The notes under the pieces were generated by a model that saw only the letters and a list, made by a program, of their open reading frames with translations, made no database searches and was not told the DNA's origin. From Desulfatibacillum alkenivorans DSM 16219 (lineage in GTDB: Bacteria; Desulfobacterota; Desulfobacteria; Desulfobacterales; Desulfatibacillaceae): 64,000 nucleotides of DNA. The stretch covers positions 1-64,000 of the forward strand of contig NZ_FQZU01000016.1 in NCBI RefSeq assembly GCF_900142135.1. Direction: 5' to 3'. Each line of letters begins with the position of its first letter. Positions within the stretch are counted from its first letter, which is position 1. The position numbers were made by a program, and so were the translations under genes. Below, in pieces: positions 1 through 7,582 of the stretch.

Positions 1-213
1 CCCTTCCAGGAGCAGGCTCTTACCGGTAAGATTGCAACCGCAATGGAAATCAAGGCCAAACTGGAAGGGCGCTTAGGGCATTCAGTGCATAAAACAACAG
101 TATATCGAATGCTTAAGCGTCACGGATGGAGAAAAATTGTTCCAAGAACTGTTCATGTTCAGAGTGACGCCAAGCAACAAGAGGACTTTAAAAAAAATTC
201 CCGGACATTGTAA
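1..213 (+). CDS. IS630-type transposase, N-terminal part (partial)
   Basis: The frame is open from base 1 to a TAA at 211-213. The visible peptide contains the second half of a winged-helix/HTH region of the kind that precedes IS630 DDE domains, with the motif TTVYRMLKRHGWRK followed by a charged linker ending in QQEDFKK. The start codon is outside the window. After the A8 run at 190-197 the frame ends within six codons, while the -1 frame continues smoothly as KFPDIVKEALDF, so the natural product is probably a frameshift fusion with the downstream DDE part. The N-terminal part alone would be a DNA-binding fragment without catalytic residues. Confidence 0.6.
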   Translation, partial: PFQEQALTGKIATAMEIKAKLEGRLGHSVHKTTVYRMLKRHGWRKIVPRTVHVQSDAKQQEDFKKNSRTL

Positions 214-773
214 AAGAGGCTCTGGACTTCAGGGCACCCGAGGATGATAGGCCGGTCATGCTTTTTGCACAGGACGAGGGGAGGTTTGGGCGAATAAACG
301 ACGTCCGGCGCACATGGGCTCCTGCGGGAATACGGCCCAAAGCCCCCAGGCAAATAGTCCGCAAGTACATCTATGCCTATGCCGCAGTCTGTCCGAACTC
401 CGGGGAGATGGCCGCACTGGTCCTTCCATGGGCCAATAGCCAGATGATGTCCATGTTCTTGAGACATGTGTCAGAATTATATCCGAAGCATTTTATCCTC
501 ATGCTCGTGGATGGGGCTGGCTGGCATGTCTCAAAAAGCCTTGAAGTGCCGGAAAACATACGATTGATCAAACAACCGCCTCATAGTCCTGAATTGAATC
601 CTGTTGAGCACATATGGGAAGAGCTGCGAGAAAAGCATTTTCATAACAAAGCACTGAATTCTCTGGATCAGGTGGAGGCGCAGCTATGTAAAGGCTTGCT
701 AGAACTCATGGATGATCCTGGCAAAGTTCGTTCAATGACTAATTTTCCCTACCTAAGAAAAACTACTCATTAG
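198..773 (+). CDS. IS630-type transposase, DDE catalytic part
   Basis: This is a DDE superfamily endonuclease domain. The first catalytic Asp is in FAQDEGRFGR, the second in LMLVDGAGWHVS, and the third position is a Glu in PPHSPELNPVEHIWEELRE, which is the IS630/Tc1-mariner signature. The frame is open from about 195. The first ATG in frame is at 258, inside the domain just before the first catalytic Asp, so independent initiation would give a truncated enzyme. I therefore read it as the -1 frame continuation of the preceding ORF, joined at the A8 run. It sits at the left border of the defence cluster, where transposases are common. Confidence 0.8.
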   Translation, partial: FPDIVKEALDFRAPEDDRPVMLFAQDEGRFGRINDVRRTWAPAGIRPKAPRQIVRKYIYAYAAVCPNSGEMAALVLPWANSQMMSMFLRHVSELYPKHFILMLVDGAGWHVSKSLEVPENIRLIKQPPHSPELNPVEHIWEELREKHFHNKALNSLDQVEAQLCKGLLELMDDPGKVRSMTNFPYLRKTTH

Positions 774-856
774 ATTGCAACTTGGTATGAGCGCATAGTT
801 AATAAGGAAAAGAAAATTCGGAAAAAATTTCGGGCTTCCATCAAAACTTTCTTCTT

Positions 857-875
857 GTGTGACCGGATCTGACAC
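857..875 (+). repeat. Left copy of 19-base direct repeat flanking the defence cluster
   Basis: The 19 bases starting GTGTGACCGG match the sequence at 16180-16198 in the same orientation with two mismatches. The two copies bracket the lipoprotein gene, the WYL regulator, Zorya, the glycosylase-like gene, the ADP-ribosylglycohydrolase and McrBC. This could be a scar of insertion or part of a dispersed genomic repeat. Confidence 0.5.
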
Positions 876-966
876 ACCAGCCTTGTACATTCCCTTTCGC
901 GCGCCGGAGTGGCGAGGCAATTCCAGAATCAAATCCAAAACAAGTTTTCATGACAAGGAGAAAAAA

Positions 967-1470
967 ATGATGAAAAAACTAATCTCTATCTTTATAGCTG
1001 TATTCGTGGTTGCCAGCCTGGTCAGTTGCGCCAGCATCGTGAGCAAGTCCAATTACCCCGTCGTGGTCAACAGTTCGCCCGATGGCGCCACCATCACCGT
1101 CATGGATAAAAAGGGCGCACAGATTTATAAAGGAAAGACGCCCACCACTTTGACCCTTGCCAGCAGCGCCGGCTATTTCTCCGGCGCCGAATATTACATC
1201 ACCTATGAACTGGAGGGCTACGAAACCCGCCAGGTCACTTTGCAAAAGGAGTTGGATGGGTGGTACATCGGCAACATTCTTTTCGGCGGGCTCATCGGGA
1301 TATTGATCGTGGATCCAGCGACCGGCGCCATGTGGAAACTCCCTCCCAACCTCACCACATCCCTGGAGCCAAAGGTCACCGCCCTCAATATGGATGGACA
1401 GTCCGTCAAGGTCGCCTTGTTTCAGGATGTTCCGGCGCATCTGAGAGCGGAGTTGACGCCATTAAATTGA
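967..1470 (+). CDS. Small predicted lipoprotein with PEGA-like region
   Basis: The 167-residue product begins with a lipoprotein signal peptide: two lysines, a hydrophobic stretch and the lipobox LVSC with Cys about 20 residues in, so it should be lipidated and exported. The mature part has a PEGA-like beta-strand pattern (SSPDGATITVMDKKG, then KGKTPTTLTL and EGYETRQVTL), then a Gly-rich hydrophobic segment (IGNILFGGLIGILIVDPATG) near residues 100-125. The start at 967 is chosen because AAGGAG lies six bases upstream and the signal peptide begins there; an in-frame GTG at 859 would bury the signal. It is a single gene ended by a hairpin. Its function is unknown and nothing ties it to the defence genes except position. 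Confidence 0.75.
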   Translation: MMKKLISIFIAVFVVASLVSCASIVSKSNYPVVVNSSPDGATITVMDKKGAQIYKGKTPTTLTLASSAGYFSGAEYYITYELEGYETRQVTLQKELDGWYIGNILFGGLIGILIVDPATGAMWKLPPNLTTSLEPKVTALNMDGQSVKVALFQDVPAHLRAELTPLN

Positions 1471-1485
1471 AAATAGAAATCGTCT

Positions 1486-1530
1486 CCCCGGGGCTGCCTC
1501 AACGCCCCGGGGGGGCGGCCTTTATTTTCC
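1486..1530 (+). terminator. Probable intrinsic terminator after the lipoprotein gene
   Basis: A perfect GC-rich inverted repeat, CCCCGGGGC at 1486-1494 and GCCCCGGGG at 1504-1512, is followed after a further G-rich stretch by a short T-rich tract at 1521-1528. The T tract is interrupted and not adjacent to the stem, so efficiency is uncertain. Confidence 0.5.
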
Positions 1531-1653
1531 AGAAAAAAATCCATTAGGTTTCCAATGATTATATATTTTGTTCGGCAGCGATCAATCTGTGGCGCAGGAT
1601 AGTGTATTGTCTTCAAGATGTTGAATGTAGATAACAATTATTACTAAATAAAC

Positions 1654-1679
1654 CTTGTGGAATTGAAGTATTCTACAAG
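1654..1679. promoter_or_regulatory. Inverted repeat upstream of the WYL regulator, candidate operator
   Basis: CTTGTGGAAT at 1654-1663 and ATTCTACAAG at 1670-1679 form a 10-base dyad with one mismatch and a 6-base spacer. It lies 48 bases before the start codon of the WYL regulator, in an AT-rich stretch suitable for a promoter. WYL regulators of defence loci commonly bind such dyads as dimers and repress their own operon. I did not find the same dyad before zorA. Confidence 0.45.
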
Positions 1680-1726
1680 CCGTGCTATGGAAAATTAAAC
1701 ACTCGTCAAAGTAAGTAGGAGTATAG

Positions 1727-2755
1727 ATGAGGGGCGATCAACTGGCAAGACAATGGAGAATCCTGAGGCGCATCGAGGCAAGCCGCAACGGCCTGAGCGT
1801 CAATGACATCATTTCTTTAGTGGGAGTTCAACGCCGAACTGTGTACAGGGATTTGGAGGCTCTGCAGGCGGCGGGGTTCCCCCTGTATGTGGAGAAGGTG
1901 GAAGGTCAAAGCAAATGGATGTTTATTGACGACTACAAGTTTCAGGTGCCCCAGCCGTTTAGCATCACAGAACTGATGTCCCTTCATCTTTACGGGGACT
2001 TTATTAAGGTGTTCGAGGACACTTGGTATTATGACGGCCTGCAGTCCCTGCTTGAAAAGGTGCGGGCCACCCTGCCGCGGGAAACTCTTGCCTACATGGA
2101 AAACGTTCAGAACGCCTTTTCCGTAGCCATCAGTCCCTGCAAGGATTACGGCCGCTTTCGGGAGATGCTCAACCAGCTTAGCAAGGTGCTGCCCAAAAGG
2201 GAGCGGGTGGAGATGATTTACCAGTCCCTACGAAGCTCCAAAGACAGCCACCGTAAGGTGGATCCCTACGCTTTGCGGTTTTTGGACGGAACCATCTATC
2301 TGATCGGATTTTGCCATCTCCGCGGAGAGGTGCGCACCTTTGTGGTGGACCGCATCAAACTGGTGCGCGCCACGGGCGACACCTTTGACATCCCCGAGGA
2401 TTTTTCCCTGGAAGAATACACCCGTAACAGTTTCAAGGTCATGCAGGATGAATTGCATACGGTTAAAATCCGCATCAGTCAGGAATGGTCCCGGTGGGTG
2501 GGGGAGAAAATCTGGCACGAAAGCCAGCGCCTGGAAAAACTCCCTGACGGCGGCCTGGAACTGACCTTTGAAGTCGCCGGCCTGGACGAAATCAAGCAAT
2601 GGGTGCTCAGCCTGGGAAAGGAAGCCTGGGTTGTCTCGCCCGTTGAATTGAGGGATTTGGTATTGCAGGAAATGAAGTCCGCCTTAAGCCGTTATGAGAC
2701 AAATGCTGCGGATGCGGATGAATCGTGGGAAGTGCGGGAAGCCGCTGAAAGTTAG
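1727..2755 (+). CDS. WYL-domain transcriptional regulator
   Basis: This 342-residue protein has an N-terminal winged helix (about residues 8-60; VNDIISLVGVQRRTVYRDLEAL is the DeoR/YafY-type helix-turn-helix), a linker, a WYL domain at about residues 165-230 and a C-terminal WCX-like extension. In the WYL domain the family tripeptide region reads IYLIGF and the ligand-side motif is RTFVVDRIK. WYL domains sense nucleic-acid or nucleotide ligands and often control phage-defence operons. AGGAG sits nine bases before the ATG. It reads toward zorA, separated by 234 bases, so it is a plausible regulator of Zorya and of itself through the dyad at 1654-1679; that link is inference from position. The C-terminal 20 residues are acidic and probably disordered. 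Confidence 0.85.
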   Translation: MRGDQLARQWRILRRIEASRNGLSVNDIISLVGVQRRTVYRDLEALQAAGFPLYVEKVEGQSKWMFIDDYKFQVPQPFSITELMSLHLYGDFIKVFEDTWYYDGLQSLLEKVRATLPRETLAYMENVQNAFSVAISPCKDYGRFREMLNQLSKVLPKRERVEMIYQSLRSSKDSHRKVDPYALRFLDGTIYLIGFCHLRGEVRTFVVDRIKLVRATGDTFDIPEDFSLEEYTRNSFKVMQDELHTVKIRISQEWSRWVGEKIWHESQRLEKLPDGGLELTFEVAGLDEIKQWVLSLGKEAWVVSPVELRDLVLQEMKSALSRYETNAADADESWEVREAAES

Positions 2756-2989
2756 AAATAGAACGATCAAACCATGCCAATGAAGCACAGTTGTCCATTC
2801 CTCCTGTTTTCAATCAAGATGGAATCTTAATCTGTGGCGTTAGAGCATTTGGAGTGTAACAAAGAGAACAGAGGGTTCCTATCTGCACGGACGCAGTTGA
2901 ACATATTTTTTGGGATGTTGCAGAACCAGGATTTGCTTAAAGCACATGCAGGTTTTGTTTGCTTTTGGACTTAATTGTTAGGAATGGCC

Positions 2990-5338
2990 ATGAATTTTTT
3001 TAGTTTTTTAATCCCCAATTTTCACGACATTTTAAATCCTGATGTATTATTTACAACTAGAATGAGCGCTGGATTAATATTCATTCTTTGGGCATTCTTG
3101 GTGATTGTAGCGGCTTATCTCGTAGTAACAGCGCTCTTTCCTCTGAAATCAATTAAAAGCATGAAAAAACTGCTGTCGGAGCTTACTCCGGAGTTACTTG
3201 TTGAAAAGCGCAGAGATATATTGCTGGGCGCGGAGGAAATTCCCCGTTTAAAAAGAATTTGGCGATTATGGGACGGAACATTGGTGGAAGGGAATGACGG
3301 AAAGAATTTGTATGCCACAGTGAACGCCTCCCAATTTTTTTACTCCCGAGCAATCGCCCCGGAAATTGTAGACAACAGATTTCTTGCCGCTGTCCCGGGT
3401 CTTTTGACTGCGGTGGGAGTACTAGGGACATTTTTAGGGTTGTCCATTGGCCTGGGTGGATTGGACTTATCTGACAAGGGCATGGAGCACATATCCTCTG
3501 GCGTAAACCATCTGATTACTGGTGCATCTTTAGCCTTTTCCACCTCGGTTTGGGGAGTAATATGCAGCATCGCATTCAATTTAATTGAAAAGTTAACTGA
3601 GCGTAGGGTCCGGGATCGGGTGCGTTCATTGCAACGGCAAATAAATGATCTGTTTCCAAGCCTGAACCCAGAGGACACGTTATTGCTGATCGAACAGCAT
3701 GGACGCCAATCACGGGAAACTTTGCAAGGCCTTGCGGAGCAAATCGGCGATCGCATGCAGGAAAGCGTGAACCTGATGGGAGTACAGATGCAGCAGACCA
3801 TGGAAAGCCTGAGCAAATCCATGGTGGACGGCGTAACGGATATGTTGACGCCTGCCCTTGAAAAACTGATTGGAAAGGCGGACGAGTTTGCCGGGCGCCA
3901 GGAAAATGGGGCCCATGAAGCCTTGGCCGAGCTTGTGGAAAAGTTTTCCAACACTCTTGGAAAGCGCGCCAAGGAGCAAGGCAAGGCCATGGAGAACGCC
4001 AACAGAGAGATGCAGGGCCAGTTCAGTTCGTTTGGGGCCTATTTTGAAAAACTCAGCGACTCCCTGGACCAAAAGCATCAACAGGCCCTTGCCCAGGATG
4101 AATCCAGGACGCAAATGTTTCAAACCATTGTCAAGGAGTTGCAAAGTCAACATAGCCAACTGTCTGACAATGTCCGCAGCGGCGTTGAGGCGAACAGAGA
4201 GTCCGTGGTTGAAATCCAAAAGCAGGCTGCGGAGCTTCTAACCGCTGTTGAGAAAAGCCAAAGCGCCTTGAGGAAAACAACGGACGATTTGGGCGAGACG
4301 GTGCAGGGTTTTGGCTCGGCCACAGATAATGTAAAAGAACTTGTGTCGACATTGCGAGATGCTTCCGAACAAATGGCCTCATCAATGAAAGACGCCGGAT
4401 TGGCTACTTCCGCGGCGTCCTCCGAAAGCGCCCAGGTAACCGCAAACCTGGACAAGTTGCTTGCAATAGTTACGGATACCCAGCAACAGATTGAGATCAC
4501 CCGTCAAGGCATCCAGCAGGCAAGCGAAGCCATGGTTGGGGGGCTCAGTTCATCCAATCAGGAAATGCTTGAAAAACTGCAGTCCTTCAGCGAACGCTTT
4601 GAGCAGTTGAGCGAAGTCATGGACAAAAAATACAGCGAAGCAGTTTCCCAGGATGAAAGCCGATCCACCATTTTTGAGTTGTTTGTTGAAGAGATGAGGG
4701 AACAGCAAAAGCTGTTATCCGAAAATGTGAGGGCGGGGGTGGAGGCAAACAATACCTCGACATCAAAAGTGCAGGCCCAGCAGGAAGAATTGGCGGGCGT
4801 GGTTAATCAAAGCCAGCAATCCATGCAACAAGCCGCTTCGGAACTCGAACGGGTCATAGGAGGGTTTGGCGACGCTACAAAAAATATTAATGAACTTGTT
4901 TCCACTTTAAAGAGCGCCTCTGACCAAATGGCGGCTGCTTTGACGGAGGCCGGCCAGAACACGGCGACAGCTTCCAAGGAAAGCGCTCGCGTTTCCGAAA
5001 ATCTGCACAGATCTCTCGTCATGGTGAGGGAAACCCAGGAGCAAATAGAAACCACCCGGCAGGGAATCAAGGAAGCAAGCGAATCCGTGGTGGACGGCAT
5101 GAAGTCGTCAATCGTCCAAAACAGGCAACTCCAAGACGAATTGAAGCAACATGTCGAAGGCCTGCAAAAGCAAGTAAAAACATTGCTTTCAGAATACTCC
5201 GATCAAGTGAATTCGCAAACAGTGGAGCGGTTGGAGGAATGGAATAGGCAGACCCGCAGTTTTTGCAGCGCAATGGTTAATGTCGTTGGCCAGATGAACA
5301 GCGTCCTTGCTGAAATGGAGGACAGGGCCGCCAAATGA
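2990..5338 (+). CDS. zorA: Zorya ZorA, MotA/ExbB-like motor protein with long coiled-coil tail
   Basis: ZorA forms the stator-like membrane motor of Zorya with ZorB. Here a first membrane segment lies near residues 27-49, followed by two MotA/TolQ/ExbB-type helices near 131-155 (PGLLTAVGVLGTFLGLSIGL) and 175-197. The remaining roughly 550 residues are a Gln/Glu/Ser/Ala-rich coiled-coil tail predicted to reach into the cytoplasm. The tail contains two copies of a unit with an exact 185-residue period (QDESR, GFG.AT.N..ELVSTL and IE.TRQGI recur at that spacing). ATG 2990 is preferred over TTG 2975 because TTAGGA lies six bases upstream. The stop overlaps zorB by four bases (ATGA). In published work on E. 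coli Zorya the tail is needed for defence, so its length here matters. Flagellar MotA and ExbB are excluded by the tail and the neighbours. Confidence 0.93.
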   Translation: MNFFSFLIPNFHDILNPDVLFTTRMSAGLIFILWAFLVIVAAYLVVTALFPLKSIKSMKKLLSELTPELLVEKRRDILLGAEEIPRLKRIWRLWDGTLVEGNDGKNLYATVNASQFFYSRAIAPEIVDNRFLAAVPGLLTAVGVLGTFLGLSIGLGGLDLSDKGMEHISSGVNHLITGASLAFSTSVWGVICSIAFNLIEKLTERRVRDRVRSLQRQINDLFPSLNPEDTLLLIEQHGRQSRETLQGLAEQIGDRMQESVNLMGVQMQQTMESLSKSMVDGVTDMLTPALEKLIGKADEFAGRQENGAHEALAELVEKFSNTLGKRAKEQGKAMENANREMQGQFSSFGAYFEKLSDSLDQKHQQALAQDESRTQMFQTIVKELQSQHSQLSDNVRSGVEANRESVVEIQKQAAELLTAVEKSQSALRKTTDDLGETVQGFGSATDNVKELVSTLRDASEQMASSMKDAGLATSAASSESAQVTANLDKLLAIVTDTQQQIEITRQGIQQASEAMVGGLSSSNQEMLEKLQSFSERFEQLSEVMDKKYSEAVSQDESRSTIFELFVEEMREQQKLLSENVRAGVEANNTSTSKVQAQQEELAGVVNQSQQSMQQAASELERVIGGFGDATKNINELVSTLKSASDQMAAALTEAGQNTATASKESARVSENLHRSLVMVRETQEQIETTRQGIKEASESVVDGMKSSIVQNRQLQDELKQHVEGLQKQVKTLLSEYSDQVNSQTVERLEEWNRQTRSFCSAMVNVVGQMNSVLAEMEDRAAK
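4031..5110 (+). repeat. In-gene tandem duplication in the ZorA tail (about 555 bp period)
   Basis: Copy one covers about 4031-4555 and copy two about 4586-5110. The encoded proteins align without gaps at an offset of exactly 185 residues, with strongest matches at QDESR, the GFG-to-STL block and the TRQGI block. DNA identity is visibly lower than protein similarity, so the duplication is not recent. Confidence 0.9.
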
Positions 5339-6120
5339 GGATTTTAAATCAAAACAATTCACCTTACGCAGACGATGACAATCCTTATTGGATTTCCTTT
5401 TCAGATATCATGGCGGGGCTTCTCGTGATTTTTATATTGGCCTGTGTCGTCCTGATTATGAAACTCACAAAAATGAATGAGGAAATGGCGCAAAGGCGGG
5501 TTGAAGTGGAACGGGTTATCCAGGAAATTCAAGGAATCAATGCCTTACGTGAGGAGATGCTTCAGGAAATCAAGGCCGAGCTTGCCGCCAAGGGCATTGC
5601 CGTTGAGATAACGGAAAATTCTTCCGTGCTGCGCGTTCCGGACGACCAGTTGTATTTCAGGACAATGAGTTATGAAATCCCCAAGGAGAAACTTACGCTT
5701 GTTGAAGAAATTGGCAGGGTGCTTCATGACGCCTTGATAAAGGATGACCGATTCACGCATGTGGATACGGTGTTTATTGAAGGCCATACGGACAGCCGCA
5801 GGGCTGGCGGCTTGGCCATGGGAAACTGGGGGCTGTCAACCTACAGAGCCATTGCCGTCTGGAAATATTGGTCCGAAGAAACTGATTACGGGCCGGGTTT
5901 GCTTGAAATGAAGAATATGCAAGGCCAGAACATGTTTTCCGTTAGCGGGTACGCGGCGACTCGCCGAGTGGAGTTGGAAGAGGTCTGTGAAGACTCTTTT
6001 CGGCGAAACAGAAGAATCGACCTGCGTTTTTCCATGAGGAAGCCAGTGGTTTCCGACTATCAAGGCGTCATTGACTTATTGGGGGGAGAAAAGGCGAATG
6101 TCCAGGATCAGGCCTCCTAA
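5335..6120 (+). CDS. zorB: Zorya ZorB, MotB-like protein with OmpA peptidoglycan-binding domain
   Basis: ZorB pairs with ZorA to form the ion-driven motor and anchors it to peptidoglycan. The 261-residue product has a short cytoplasmic N terminus, one membrane helix at about residues 24-43 beginning with the MotB-type Asp24 (SFSDIMAGLL), a coiled-coil linker to about residue 85 and a periplasmic OmpA/MotB domain. Peptidoglycan-binding residues are visible in EGHTDSRR (149-156), NWGLSTYRA (164-172) and NRRIDLRF (225-232). Translation is coupled to zorA by an ATGA overlap, and the end overlaps the zorC start by 23 bases. Gene order and the lack of flagellar neighbours argue against a flagellar stator. 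Confidence 0.94.
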   Translation: MRILNQNNSPYADDDNPYWISFSDIMAGLLVIFILACVVLIMKLTKMNEEMAQRRVEVERVIQEIQGINALREEMLQEIKAELAAKGIAVEITENSSVLRVPDDQLYFRTMSYEIPKEKLTLVEEIGRVLHDALIKDDRFTHVDTVFIEGHTDSRRAGGLAMGNWGLSTYRAIAVWKYWSEETDYGPGLLEMKNMQGQNMFSVSGYAATRRVELEEVCEDSFRRNRRIDLRFSMRKPVVSDYQGVIDLLGGEKANVQDQAS

Positions 6121-7579
6121 AATCAATCTGCCGGAATGGGGGGAAATGGGCGGGGCCGACTGGGCATCTTCCATGACGGACGCGCTTGAGAGCCTGTCCC
6201 GTAACATTGGGACGAATTCAAACAAGTTTTTGCTTCGGAAAGATGAAATCAGTCGATTGTGCAGAAAGGGAACTCCATTATCCCGAATGCTCAAAACAAA
6301 AAGGGATGCAAAAATATTTGCCATTCTCTGGAACGAAGATCGAGCGATTTTACAAGCATATCCGCCATCGTCCAAGACGCTGGAAATCATCCACAATCTT
6401 TTTCCAAGGCCGAGTCTGCAGATAGTCATTAATTTGCTTGATCTGTTTTTTAGAGAGTATGATCATCTCCCGGATTCACAGTCTTTGAGCCAAACGGTAA
6501 GAAAAATGATGGAGAATTATTCCCAAAGTCCTTTTGTGGGGGATCAGGGAAGAATTTTTGACAATAAAGAAATTCTTTTTGGCCCTGATGGGCCAAGGGC
6601 TCTGGCAAGAGAGAGTATCAGGAGCAAAAAAGATTTTGAGCAGGCGTGCTTTGACAAGGGGTTGCCTATAGGGATGGGAGGGCGGTTTCTTGAGCTTGCA
6701 AAACAGCAATATTACCTCGAAACAATAGCCAATCTTAAGATTGGTGCAAAGTCCGCCATATTTTCAGAGGTTAACAAGACTTCCGTTAAGGAAAGCCCCT
6801 CCCAAAGGAACGGAGAGTTTTTTGGGCATGACATAGTTCGGGCCATGATTGACAGGGTGTCAGCCTCAAAAACCGTAATGCCCGACAACTGGATACAGGT
6901 CGTTTTGAGTATCGCGGGAGATCCGCGGAGGTCAAAAGGAGGGGGTAATTACCAAAGGTGGTGGTCTCCCTTGGAAGGAGAATACCGCAGCCGCATGTTG
7001 AGGTGGCTCTCAAGGTATGATCTGAATCTCTTCCTGCGTGTTTTGCAAGAATCCTCTACAACGGATGCCATGAAAAGGATGTTTCCGGCTCGCAGGCTCT
7101 TTTTGGAGGGGCTGGAAAAATCCGGCCTTGTTTGTGAATCAGTACTGTTTCTGAGTTGGTCAGCTGAGTCTTATGTAAAACGATCCATTCCCAAAAGTAA
7201 GCTGCCGCACTATAACTCTCTTTCAGATTATGACACCTCTGTCATTTATCTTAATCTTGGAAAGTGCCACCTGATTGAAGGGACTCACAACTACCGTTTG
7301 TGGTTGCACGGCAAGCTGCCGCCTAAGAACCCAATCGACTTTCCTTTTTTTTCCGGCTTGTCATCCAGGGATTTGGGCATGGGCTTGAAAGAACAGTACG
7401 AAAAGGCGATAAGGACAGGCAAACAAGGGCCTCCTCCTATTGGGGTTATCCACAGCCGCAATCTAACTTGGCAAAAAAATGCGATAAAAGGCATGAAGAA
7501 GTTTGGGTTACGTGTTGATCCAGAGAAGGTTCTCTCGGCCCAAGATTATGATGAGTACCTGGAAAAGTTTGGAGCTTAG
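6098..7579 (+). CDS. zorC: Zorya ZorC, EH-signature domain protein
   Basis: ZorC is the type I Zorya cytosolic effector/DNA-binding component. The 493-residue product is mostly helical, with no membrane segment. The EH-signature region is near the C terminus: conserved Glu and His are seen in HLIEGTHNYRLWLHG (about residues 396-410), preceded by the WW...R..W block (PLEGEYRSRMLRWL) near 295-310. ATG 6098 is chosen because a GGGGGAG sequence lies just upstream and the start falls inside the end of zorB; a TTG at 6071 would add nine residues. The gene is more AT-rich by eye than the pilus genes further right, which fits horizontal acquisition. It ends three bases before zorD, so the four genes form one operon. 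Confidence 0.9.
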   Translation: MSRIRPPKINLPEWGEMGGADWASSMTDALESLSRNIGTNSNKFLLRKDEISRLCRKGTPLSRMLKTKRDAKIFAILWNEDRAILQAYPPSSKTLEIIHNLFPRPSLQIVINLLDLFFREYDHLPDSQSLSQTVRKMMENYSQSPFVGDQGRIFDNKEILFGPDGPRALARESIRSKKDFEQACFDKGLPIGMGGRFLELAKQQYYLETIANLKIGAKSAIFSEVNKTSVKESPSQRNGEFFGHDIVRAMIDRVSASKTVMPDNWIQVVLSIAGDPRRSKGGGNYQRWWSPLEGEYRSRMLRWLSRYDLNLFLRVLQESSTTDAMKRMFPARRLFLEGLEKSGLVCESVLFLSWSAESYVKRSIPKSKLPHYNSLSDYDTSVIYLNLGKCHLIEGTHNYRLWLHGKLPPKNPIDFPFFSGLSSRDLGMGLKEQYEKAIRTGKQGPPPIGVIHSRNLTWQKNAIKGMKKFGLRVDPEKVLSAQDYDEYLEKFGA

Positions 7580-7582
7580 TTC

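Larger units (their letters stand above)
1..773 (+). mobile_element. IS630-family insertion sequence, 5' end outside window
   Basis: The transposase coding region runs in from the left edge and ends at 773. The N-terminal helix-turn-helix part is in one frame to about 195 and the DDE catalytic part is in the -1 frame from about 195 onward. The join is a run of eight A at 190-197 after a TTT codon, a typical slippage site, so the two parts may be joined by programmed -1 frameshifting, as in other IS elements; a degenerate copy is the alternative. The left end lies outside the window and I could not define the right inverted repeat, which should be between 774 and about 860. Confidence 0.75.

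Noticed and set aside
2990-6120. zorA and zorB as flagellar MotAB or ExbBD/TolQR
   Set aside because: The long ZorA tail, the order with EH-signature and SNF2-Mrr genes and the lack of flagellar or Tol genes indicate Zorya.
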